The notes below the pieces were generated by a model. The model made no database searches and had not been told where the DNA came from. It saw nothing but the letters and a program-made list of their open reading frames with translations. Position numbers and translations under genes: made by a program. From Prasinococcaceae sp. CCMP 1430 (Eukaryota > Prasinodermophyta > Palmophyllophyceae > Prasinococcales > Prasinococcaceae): a stretch of DNA of 28,815 nt. Below, piece by piece: positions 9,176-19,800 of this stretch (position 1 is its first letter; each line of letters starts with the position of its first letter). The stretch spans positions 65,712-94,526 of the forward strand of contig RQSC01001094.1 in NCBI GenBank assembly GCA_013416795.1, read 5' to 3'.

Positions 9176-9429
9176 CGCGCGCTGTGTGGCGCCTCGCGCA
9201 AGATGGAGCCAATCCAGCCTTCCAAACAAAAACTTTGACGCCCGGCAAGTTGCGCGCCCACGCCCGCAAAGGTCATCCTCCGTGCCTTCACGGCTTGAGA
9301 TGAATGGGAGCAGTCAGGGGCGCAAGCCCACGCGCCTCGGCCGGGCCGTGTATCGCAAAATTGTATTACTCTCCGCTGGGGGCATCATTCGCGTCGCCCG
9401 AGGCAATCTACCTCGCACTGCGCGGTCCA

Positions 9430-9858
9430 TCATGCTACCTTCGAGGCGGCCTTGGCTTCTTCCAGTCGCATCCACTTGTAAAACTCCGCCCGTGACGCGT
9501 GCGCCTCCTTCAGCGACACGTCGTACAGCGCGCGGCCCATCACGTTGCCGAACGAAAAGCCTGCAGCGCCGCCGAGAGCGCCGCACACTGCGCCAACGAT
9601 GGGGTTGCCAGTCGAGAGCGTGCCCATGGTGAACATCGCTCCCGCGCCCGCATAGGTCGAGGTATTGGTGAACCCCTCGACCTTTCGCACGTCGGCGTGC
9701 TTGGCCCCAAGCGGCTGCGACTTCTCGAATGTGGCGACGTCGGCGTCAGTCCACTTGGCAGGCTTCTTCATGACAGACAGCCTGTACGCGTCGAACCACG
9801 GCGCGAAGCCTTCCTTCGATATGCGCAGCGAGTGCATAATGCCCTCCATGACAGACAT
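9430..9858 (-). CDS. Small Gly-rich membrane protein, SDH6-like candidate
   Basis: A 142-residue single-exon ORF with a good ATG at 9858 and TAG at 9430. Layout: an amphipathic N-terminus (EGFAPWFDAYRLSVMKKP), then KPAKWTDADVATFEKSQPLG, then a Gly/Ala-rich hydrophobic stretch from about residue 67 to 107 (YAGAGAMFTMGTLSTGNPIV, then GAVCGALGGAAGFSFGNVMG) that could form two short helices, then a charged tail with EFYKWMRLEEAKAA. The pattern of Lys-Pro, Trp, Asp-Val and Phe, followed by a Gly-rich helix pair and a C-terminal Phe-x-x-Trp, resembles the plant-specific respiratory complex II subunit SDH6 as I remember it. That assignment is from memory and unverified. An alternative is another small mitochondrial or plastid inner-membrane protein. 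Confidence 0.6.
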   Translation of the reverse strand: MSVMEGIMHSLRISKEGFAPWFDAYRLSVMKKPAKWTDADVATFEKSQPLGAKHADVRKVEGFTNTSTYAGAGAMFTMGTLSTGNPIVGAVCGALGGAAGFSFGNVMGRALYDVSLKEAHASRAEFYKWMRLEEAKAASKVA

Positions 9859-10071
9859 GTTTAGGCTACCCTCGCCGTCCGTGATGGGCGCCAGTCCCTC
9901 GCTCTCAGTGCGAGCGTACCTGCACGTGCGTCCGCAGCAGGCGGTCAGTCGAGCGCGTGGCGCGCGGGAAGGGCGCGAGCAGTACCGCGGGGCGGCGCGG
10001 CGAAGCGTGCGGGTGGTGGCATGGCCGGGGTTGGGTGGGAATGGGGCAAGTCAGCGGAGCCGGGGCGCCGT

Positions 10072-10606
10072 TCATCGCAGGGAACACCGCGTCGCCGCCC
10101 GGCACGGCGAGGGCTCGCACTCTTCGTGCACCATGCCCGCCGCGCCGCCTCGGCTGCCTCCGCCCCGCCGGCGCTGTAGGGTAAACCCAAAACATGCGCG
10201 CACTCGTGCCTCCTCGCGCCGCGCGGCGGCGGCGGCGCGCCGTTCCGTTCGCAAGCAGCGGGCGGGGGAGCAGCAGGTGTTGCCGCGTCCCCCACCCACC
10301 CACGTACCCGTTCGACGGCCCGCCGACGGGCATGTGGCCGTTCGGCGCCTGCATGTACCCCTGCTGCTGGTGCTGCTGGGCCGCGACGCCCTGCTGCCCG
10401 CCGCCCGCGGCCGCCTGCGGGTTGCGCGCGACCATGCGCCGCGCGACCGCCTGCAGCCTGCCCTCGAGCGTGTTGGCGTCCTGGTACTCATCCTTGGAGC
10501 GCGCCGTGCGGTACAGCGCCTCCTCGAGCCGCCGCACGAAGTCGGGCAGCTTCACCTGCCACTCCTTGGACACGTTGGGCTTCCGCGAGGTGAACAGGCG
10601 GAAGAT
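10072..10606 (-). CDS. HAC/p300-type KIX-region protein, 5' incomplete at gap
   Basis: The conserved segment IFRLFTSRKPNVSKEWQVKL followed by PDFVRRLEEALYRTARSKDE, YQDANTLEGRLQAVARRM matches the N-terminal KIX-like region of plant HAC (p300/CBP) histone acetyltransferases. It is followed by a Gln/Gly-rich linker. On the minus strand the exon seems to begin at 10606, after a pyrimidine-rich tract and GGGCAG acceptor. Upstream is a C-tract and the N gap, so the 5' exon is lost or reduced to a short ATG frame at 10804. A likely intron follows: a GTGGGT donor at about 10303 and TTTACCCTACAG acceptor ending at 10174. In phase this ends at TGA 10072, and read unspliced the frame ends at 9905. Either way there is no room for TAZ, PHD or HAT domains before the next gene at 9858, so the product is KIX-only as assembled. 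Details of the 3' half are uncertain. Confidence 0.55.
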
Positions 10607-10646
10607 CTGCCCGGCGGACGCGCGCGCGCGGGGGGGAGAGTGGGAA

Positions 10647-10758
10647 GGGGGGGGGGGGGGGGGGGGGGGNNNNNNNNNNNNNNNNNNNNNNNNNNNNNNN
10701 NNNNNNNNNNNNNNNNNNNNNNNNNNNNNNNNNNNNNNNNNNNNNNNNNNNNNNNNNN
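10647..10758. other. 23-G homopolymer followed by 89-N assembly gap
   Basis: 23 consecutive G at 10647-10669 abut 89 undetermined bases (10670-10758). On the transcript strand of the HAC-like gene the tract is poly-C just upstream of a probable 3' splice site, so the gap most likely lies in an intron or the 5' region of that gene. The true gap length is unknown. Confidence 0.95.
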
Positions 10759-10837
10759 CCGCGGGCGGCCGCCGGCGGGACGTGCGCGCTTCCGCCGCGC
10801 GCACGCGCTGGAGTCAGCGAGCGCCGCGGTGGCGACG

Positions 10838-13800
10838 ATGACGGCGGAGGCGATGACCGCGGACATTGCAGCCGCGCCAGCGAAGCGCTACAAGGCGCGG
10901 AAGGGCAGGGAGGAGGTGGTGCGTGGCGCGCCACGAGCGTTGCGGGCCCAGCGCGAAATCTCGCAGCACGGTTTTGCTCGCCCCCCCCCATCCACCCACC
11001 CACCCACGCACCCACCCATCGCCGGCCAACCCACAGCGGTGCCCGACGCCCCAATTCCGCGCCCTCGCTCGCTGCAATGTAGGCTTCCTGCCGCGCACGA
11101 TTGCTTGGTCGCGCCGCTGATAACAGCCGGTGTGCTGACGCGCCCTGCTGCGCGCGTTCGTCCCACTGGCCCCACGCTCGCAGCCGCCACCCATTGCGGC
11201 GTTCATTGCCTCGGTTGTCGCTGCGGGCACCTCGCCGCCGGCGCTAGAGACGGCGCTGTTCGGCTTCAAATGGTGCTTCGACGACAAGGGAGACTTCTAT
11301 CACTGGGTCGAGCTCTTCAACTTTTTCGATGAAGTGTTTATGGAGCACGTCGCCAAGCGCGCCGACTTGCGCTGCGAGGCCGACGCGTCGAACGACGCGG
11401 CTCCGCCGCCTACGCTGCCATCGGCGATGCTCACTGCCGTCTGCCGCGCGCTCTCTGCAATCCTCGACAATTGCGCGAACAGACACCTGTTCGTGTCCTC
11501 GGACTATCTGAGCCTGCTGCTTGGGGCCGATGACCGCGAGCTGGTGGCCGTGGTGCTAGAAACGCTCATGGTACTTTCCAGGCGGCCGATGGAGGGTACG
11601 CGGCAGATGAGTCGGTGGAGGCCAGGGCAGGATCTGTTCAAGCGGCTCGTCGCTATGACAAAGGGCTGGGGTGGCAAACAACAGGGCCTGGACATGCTCG
11701 CGTGCGTGGCCGAGGGAGGCCTTCCCGAACCGCTGCCGGAGGGGCCGCGCTCGCTGCGCTTCCAGTACTACGGCGCGGGGACCGCCGCGCATGGCTCGGC
11801 TGGCAACGAGGGCGCTCGTGGGGACGAAAAGCTACGGGTAGTGCAGGTGGCTCCCTACCGACTGCAGTCATCCACGTGGCGTGAGCTCGCGCGAGAGCAT
11901 GGCGTCCCAGCAGACCTCATGTTCTCGTTCGGTGCAGCCTACCACAACGCGCGGTCCTTCGCATCTCTATCGGCGCGGCGCCGGCGTGTGCAGGAGCGCC
12001 TGCAGGTCTACTCAGTCCTGCTTTACTGTTGGGTGGACGCGTCGGTGGTGCAGTTCCTACAGAACTCGGAGCCAGAGCTGGCGTCAGAGCTGACAGCAGT
12101 GGCATGCATGCACGGGAGCGGTCCGGATACCCAGAGGCTGCGCTCGCTCGGGCTCGGCGCGCTCGCTGCGTTTGCCAGCGACCGCTCACGTACTGGCGCG
12201 ACCCTTGCAGCGCTGGGCGCCGGTGACACCAGCAGCGCCGGCCGCGGTGTGTTGCCCCACATCCTGCAGGCGCTCAAGTCTGGCGCTGAAGTCGCATCGC
12301 CTGGCCCGTCGCGCTCGGATAGCGGCGAGAGTGACCCGAAACGCCCGCGGCTAGCGGAGCCAGACACGACGGAAGCGTACGCAGAGGCCGCGCTCGCGCT
12401 CGTGTACAGTCTCATGCTCACCTCCCATGGGCTTCACGCGCTCTCTGGCGCTGGTCTCGTCCCGGCACTGGTGCCCATGCTCTCCGACACCTCATCAGCA
12501 CGGGAGGGGCTCGTGACGGCGGCAGTGCGCTCGCTCGAGTCCTTCATCGACTTCCTCCCGACCTCGGCGCAGCTCTTCCGTGAGCTCATGGGGCTGGATA
12601 AGGCCATCAAACGCATCGTGCTTGAGATCGAGAGTGCAGACCCTGGTGCCCTCGCTCATCCCCCTCAGCAGTGCGAAAATGTCCCCGCCGCGCCGACCGC
12701 CCAGGTTGATGGATCCCAAGCCCTGCGTGAGACTACGGAGGGTGCAGAGGCCGCGCCTGCTGCTGGGACGCTTGGATACAACAAGAAGCGGTTGCTGAAA
12801 GCCCTGCTCAGAACGGTCACCGTCGCAAGCTACTCTCCAGGAGCGTCGACGCGGGCAGTCCTCGAAAACACGCGCCTACCTTCCTGCCTCACTGCGTTGC
12901 TGCTGCGGCCACGCCGCTTCGGCGGCGGCATTTTCTCGCTGGCTGCCAATATGATGTCAGACATTCTGCATCAAGAGCCGACATGCTTCGGAGTCCTCGA
13001 CGCGTGGGGCACCCCGGCGGCGCTCCTTAAGATGGTCGTGCAGAGGGGCGGCCTGCCTGTGTCGGCCGAGACTTTGTGCTGCGTGCCCACGTCGATCGTT
13101 GCCATATGCCTGAATCAGGCCGGTCTCGAGGCCGTGAGGCGAAGCCGTGCTCTGGACTCTATCGTGCGTATGTTCACATCCCCATCGTACGTGAAGGCAC
13201 TCGCTGGCGATACTGCGTCGGTGCTCGGGAGTGGACTTGACGAGCTCATGCGCCATGCACCTGATCTGCGGGCTGAGGGTGTGCGCGCGACGATCGATAT
13301 CTTGAGGGCTCTGGCAAAGGCGCATGAGAAGGTTGTCGAGAAGCTGGCCGCGGAGGAGCGCTCTGAGACCCCTGTTCCCTGTCCTGCACCGGGCGCGCTG
13401 CCCATGGTGACGGATGCAGGTGCCGTCGCAAATCCTGTGGCTGCAACGGACGTGGTCGAAGAGGACTCGCTACGCTCCGGGGCCACGGGGGCGATATATG
13501 CCGAGGCCGAGGCTGGCGCGATGGCCCTGAGCGAGACGATGCTTTCAGATGCTGTGAGCAACGCAGTGCGCTTGCTCGAATCGACTCTTGGCTCCAAGGA
13601 CACGAGCAAAGAGTTCGTTCAGCAGGGCGGCGTGCAGCTTCTGCTGCAGCTGTACGCGCTGCCAGCGATGACTTCGTCAAATACGCCTATCTCTGCGACG
13701 ATGGCTATCACGTTTCGGTCGTTTGGCGCTGACAACGCGGGCCCAGTTGCGAAGGCCGTGTGCGACCGCACCTATTTCGCGCTCAAGCGTGCATCCGCTG

Positions 13801-16800
13801 AGTTGGAGCTGCTGCCTTGGGAAGGCATCGCGGAGGGCGGCAAGGATGGAAACACCAATCTTGGGGGCGCTCCCGACAAAGACACGACGGGGCTGGAAGC
13901 CGATGTCAGCGAGGGCGGTCTCCCTCCCGCGCTCGTCCGAGCGCTGCGCGAATCGGAGTGCCTCCTTTCGCTCGCGGCTGGGCATGTGCGTGGGTCGACG
14001 GCGTTCCAGAAAGAGCTGAGCAAGGAGCACGGCCTGGTTTTCATCGAGGCGCTTGGGCATGTCATGTGCACGACGCTGTGGCAATCTGCGGCGCGGACGC
14101 GGGCGTCAATTGCCCAGAAGGGGCCTGAACCGAACACTTCTGCACATGGTGCTCCCGGGGGGTCTTCTGGCGGCGCACAGTCTACAGAGGAGGATTCGGG
14201 TGCGCCTGAGGGTGCATCGGGGCAGAACGCAGCTGGCACTGGCGATGCTGGCTCGGCGCACCCAAGCGAGGGCCGGGCTGGCAACGCCGCTGACGCCGTG
14301 CGTGGCAAGAAGACAAGGCCCGGCACCATCGCAACTTTCACGTCGGCTGCGCGGGGGTTCCTCCAGGCGATTGTCAAGGCCGCCTCAAGCACCAGCCGCC
14401 GAGAGCAGTTCTCTCCGGCTGTGCTGCACCGGACTTGCGCAGGCGTGGCGAGAACGCTCACATCAACCCTGCTGTACAAGGGCCCTCTTGCTATTTCTGA
14501 CCTTTCGCTTGGCAGTCCCTCAGCTGCGGAGCATGAGCTTGCTTCTCGCAAAGCGATTGTCGACGGCATCAGGCGTGAATATGTCGCTGCTGCAGCTGAA
14601 AACGCAGATGCGCTGCTGTTTGATGCGAGGCGGAGCACGGCGAACGCTTTCTTACACGGCTCGCTGCAGGAGAACGCAGTGCTTGAGGCACTCCGCTCAG
14701 TCACGCTATGGGCAACTGAGGAGCACGTCTCAGTGATGTCAAAGAAATCGGAGGAATCAGAGGTGCAAGATCCTGTTCTTGGGGCGGACATCGAGGCGAG
14801 CTCCAAGGCCGCGTGCTACTGCCTCGCCCTCTTCGAGAGGCTGGCCCGCGCGCAGCTCGTGCTGACCGGCGCGACGGCAACGAATAACTTCATCGCGGCG
14901 AGGTACCGCAATGTGCCGGGAACTCCGCCGCCGGCGGCTGGTCAGATGACCATGTTTGAGATCCAAAGTGAGGCTATGGGGATCGCGACTGCTTTGTGGT
15001 CACGTGAAGACTTCTTTTCTGGCATTTTCGACGATGCTGTCGTCTCCGCCGTGCTCTCTCTGATGAGCGCTGCAACTGGTGGGCTCGAGGGGGTCGAGCA
15101 GCGTGGCAGGATGGCTGCCCTTGGCACGCTCAGGACGCCAGCGGCGGCGCCTGTTCCGCTCGGGGGTGGCCGCTACGACAACTTGCATCTCGCTGCCGGA
15201 TCAATTCCGTCTTTGCTAAACCAGGCTCGCGCTGCTTCCCAACGGCGTACTGCATTTGTCCCGTCTGCTGCTGCAGTTGCCTCCATTTGCGAAATGGGGT
15301 TCTCTGAGGCTCGCGCTCGCCACGCTCTGCGACAGGTTGGTAGCGACTCGCTCGATCTCGCACTTGAGTGGATCTTCAGCCACCCGAATGTCGAGCCGCC
15401 GCCAGAGCCTGAGGTCCCATCGGGTGCAGATCCCGCGGGTGCTGCGAGCGACGCAGCTGCTGCCGGTGCCTCGGGTGCTGATACCGATGCAGGGGCGAGC
15501 GGCGAAGCAAGCGGGGTCGGGGCCCCCAATGGCGGTGCGGATGGTGCTGTGCCAGCCCCCAGCCAGGTCGGAATCGCTCCAACTACTGCGACGCAGACGG
15601 GGCGGATCACGGCGGAGGATCTACAGCGTGCTGTCATGGCTGGGCAGGCAGCTGGCGCGGCTTCGGCTGCAGGCGGTGCGTCTGGCGGGCAAGACGATGG
15701 AGGTCATCCCGGTCCGAACGTGAAGGAAGCCCCCAAGCTCCCAAGCGTCGACTACGTTGTCGCGAAATGCTGCAATCTTTTGAAACGCACGGGAGGCGTG
15801 CTCCCAGCAGCGATGAAGCTGCTGTCACGCTCCATCACCGGCGCCCCTGAGTACGACATGTCGCCGGGACGCGCGAAGGAAGTGCAGGCAGCAGCGCGGG
15901 CGCGGGCAGATGTGGTCGTCGGAGGCCTCGTCGGGGCCATCAGCCGCGAGGTACTTAGCTACAAGGAGGATCAGCGCCTCCTCCACTGCGTGCTGCTTCT
16001 GGTCGATGGAAAACAAAACAGCTCGTCGGCGCGTGCTGCTGCCGCCTCGACGCCCAGGGCAATCGAGATCGCGCTCAAGGTCCTCGCAGACATAGACGAG
16101 GACGCTGGAGAAGCGCAGCAGCAGCTACTTGCTACCGCAGCACTGCTGCTCGCGGCGTTTAGCCGTATCACCACGACGAAACCCAGCGCAAGCAGCGGCA
16201 TTGGCGCGAGTGGTGGCGCTGGCGCAGGCGACGCGAAGGTGAGCGGCTTGGTTCCCGCCGCGACATCAGGCGAGGGAGGTGACAACACTTCGCCGGACGA
16301 CGAGCGCGAGAAGGCCATGAAAGTGCTGGTTGAAGCCGCTGCCACTACCTCTCCGCAGGGGGTGCCCGCCCTAGGCGAGGGTGCGCGAGGGCAGGCGCTA
16401 GCAGCGTGCTTGCAGAGGCTCACAGCCGAGCGCCCACCCTCCTCGTCGGTCCTGCAAGCGCTGTGCTCGTTGCTGGGGCCCATCACGCGGGACAACGCCG
16501 TAGCCGTTTCTTTGTTCCGCGGAGGCGGTGTGCGGGCGCTGCTCAGAATGCCAGCAGCGAGCACCTTCCCTGGGTATGACGCGTGGCTACGAGTGATCCT
16601 GAGGCACTGTCTGGAGGACCCCGTGTCCCTCCGGCAGGCGATGGAGGCAGAGATCAGGTCTTACGTTGGCATGGCGGTGCAGCGGCAGCAGGGAGTACCG
16701 CTGCGCGCCGTGCTGTCGTCGTGCACCGCGCTCATCGAGCGCGACCCTTCAGCCTTCGCGTCCGCGCTCGCTGCTGTTTGCGATCTCAAGACCGAGCCGA

Positions 16801-19800
16801 GCGGCCGCTGCACAGTGGTCCTGCACGTGCGAGATCGCGAGTCCAGGGACAAGACGCCTCACGACACGCCGGCGAAGCCGGCGAAGCGTGAGGACGTCCA
16901 GCAGTCGAAGCCGCGCGAGAGTATTGGTAAGCTCGCCTTGACACCCGTCAAGCCCCCTGCAAAGCTCAAGAGCGGCAGGGAGGGGGACAAGAAAGCGAAG
17001 GCCAAGGCCACGCCCGGTGGAAAGGACAAGGCAACGCCCGCTGGGAAGGATCGCGACAGGTCAAACCGCAAGACTCCTCCTGGAACATTCCTGAAGGTTG
17101 TACTCGAGCTGGTCGAGCTCCTTTACCGCTACCAGGATGCAGCGCGCGCGCTGGAGAGCGGCTCGGCCTCCGCCATGGACGTCGACCGAGGCGAGGAGGA
17201 GGCTGGCGCTGCGGACGAGTCTCTCAAGGAGCTCAAAGAGGCAGAGAAGCATGCGGCGCACCGCGCTCTCTTCGCCCTTGGTGCCATTGCCGACTTCAGT
17301 ATGCTCTTCCCCTCGACATTCGCCCCGGCGGTCTCGAGGATCGAGCGTGATCCTCAGCATGGCATCCCCTTCAAGAAGGAGAGCGAAAAGGAGCGTGAGC
17401 GCACCAAGGGCAAGGGCAAGGAAAAGGCGTTGGACGCCAATGCAACGGAGTCGACATCGCTGCTGAGTCTGCTGTTCAACGTGCTACTCCCGAGCGCGCT
17501 GGGCGAGCGTCGCGGGGACGCGGCGATTCGCCAAGCCATTGCAAATCGCGCTGGGACGGCGCTCGTCGCTGTGTCGCTCATGAGCGCTGAGGGCAGACGG
17601 CGAGTGCTTCGCTCTATCAGTGATAAACTCAGTAGCCCGCTGGAGGCGCCGGCCGATGAGCGCATGAAGCTTGCTGTGACCTGCCGGCCCACGCTGGATC
17701 TCATTACAGCGATGGTCACGACTGGCAGCAATGGTGGCGTGGTCAGCGCTGACAACATCAAAGCGATCACTGACGCTCGCGTCGCCGAGGCTCTTGGCAC
17801 CGTCCTGCAGGCGGTCGACTTGCACCATCCGCAGGCGCCAGCACTCGTATCGGCGATTTTGAAACCCCTCGATGCGCTCGCGCGCGCTGCCTTGGCGGCG
17901 GCCAACAAGGCGGATCCCTGCGGCAGGGCAGCTGGAGCGCGCAGAGATGCCGGGCGCGCCCTCGAGTCCACTGCGGCTGACCTCGAGCGAATCCGTGCCA
18001 ACATCAACGCGCTGGGCTCAACCGTCGCTGAGCTCACTGGAGGGAGGCCAGGCAGCGCTGCCCGTGCGGGAGCCGAGGGTGGTGTAGGCGACCCGTTGGC
18101 GGTCGGGCGCGACCCCGCCGCGGACACGGCGGACGATGGGGAAGGACGTGCTGCGGGGTCAACTGCGCCTCGGGGGCGTGGCGGCGAAGGTCGTGCGGGC
18201 GGGAACGGTGATGCGGAACCACTTGACGAGCTGGCCGTCGCAATGAACGAGGGCACCGCACTGACAGACCTTGCGGCGGCCATGCAAGAGACGGCGCAGG
18301 CGACCTATTCCGACGGGTATGGACCTTCCGGGCTCGGCGGGGCAGGTGGCGACTTTGACAGCGACGATTCATCTGGCGTGGACCTGGAAGATGACAGCGA
18401 CGACGACGAGGAGGACAGCGACGATGAAGATGAGGACGACGACGACGATGAGGAGGACATGGACGAAGATGATGATATGGAGATTGAGGTCGAGCTTGCT
18501 GGCGAGGCTGAAGATGCTGACTCCGAGGATGAGATCGTTGAGGACGATGACGATGACCTGGATGACGACGATGACGACGACGAGTCAGACTCGGAGGATG
18601 AGATCGACCTCGATGACGACGAGGAACTCGATCTAGCGAGCGACAGCGATGTCGAGGTGCCCGAAGTCGCTCTCGAAGGCCCCGGTCAGGCGGAGGCCGA
18701 TGAGGGCATCGAGGAGGACTACGACGATGATGACGGCATGGGTGAGGAGATAGACTTTCCCGACGAGGACTTGGAGCAGCAGATGGGCGGGGGCATGACG
18801 GGCGGGTGGCACATTCTGGGGGATGACGATGGCAGCGGCAACCCTCCGACCGGTGTGCAGGGCGACTTGCCGCTGATGGATGGTGTGCATGGTCTGCCGC
18901 CGGGTGCCACCATGTCCATCCGTGACGCCCCCGATGGGCAGTCGCATCGTGTCATCGAACTCAGGCTGCCTCAAGGCTTCGCAGGCCTGCTCGACGGTGC
19001 CGAACGTGAGGGCCTCTCTTTTGGCCAGAGCTTCTTCGAGACGGTGACAGCACAGGCACGTGCCGCATTGGACTCCTTTGACACCATCGCGGGTCAGTCT
19101 CGTGAGAATACTGGCGGGGGAAGCGCGCGCGACCGGGACGTCCTTAGCGCGCCGCATCCCCTCCTGCAGGATCAGCCTGCAGAGGGTGCAGGAGGAGCAA
19201 GGCCTGCTGATGCGGCGACCGGTTCGGTGCCATTTGGGGGGCTGCGCCAAGCCCGGCACGGAGGTCTGGCAGCACCTCGCTTTCACAGGGCGCGGCCACT
19301 GGATGATGAAACAGGCCAAGCCATTCGGCGGCGGGCGGGAGCCCAGGGAGTGAGGTTGTTCGATTTCAGCGACGATCAGGTCTCCGCGACTGGGCCGGCC
19401 GAAAGCCTCCTGAACGCCGGCGGGGCGCCTGGTCAGTACGTGGTCGTGCAGGAGGGCATGGCACCGAGTAGCGCGCGGGTCGTCATGGTGGGTGGTCCTC
19501 AAGGCCCTGCAGGATCAGGGGGCCGCAACGATGGGCGACTGGCTCACGTCGGGCGAGACACTGCAACAATTCCACCACCGCTGATGATCGAGAGCGCTCA
19601 CGCCATTTCGCGAGCTGCTGCTGAGTCCAGGGCCACGCGATGGAGAGGGCAGCTGCCGGCTGCTCGCGCGGATCAAACGTCTGCCGGACCGCCATTGCAC
19701 GGAATGCCGACCGGGGGTATGCCCGAGGACGTGGTCATGCGCTTCATGCGAGCATCGGGCTCAGTTGTGGAGGATACCGCACCCGCGCCTGGCGTCGCCG

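Noticed and set aside
10981-11019. CCCA/CACCC tract considered as an internal telomere repeat
   Set aside because: The unit is irregular and does not match known algal telomere repeats. It sits inside a predicted intron as part of a C-rich stretch.
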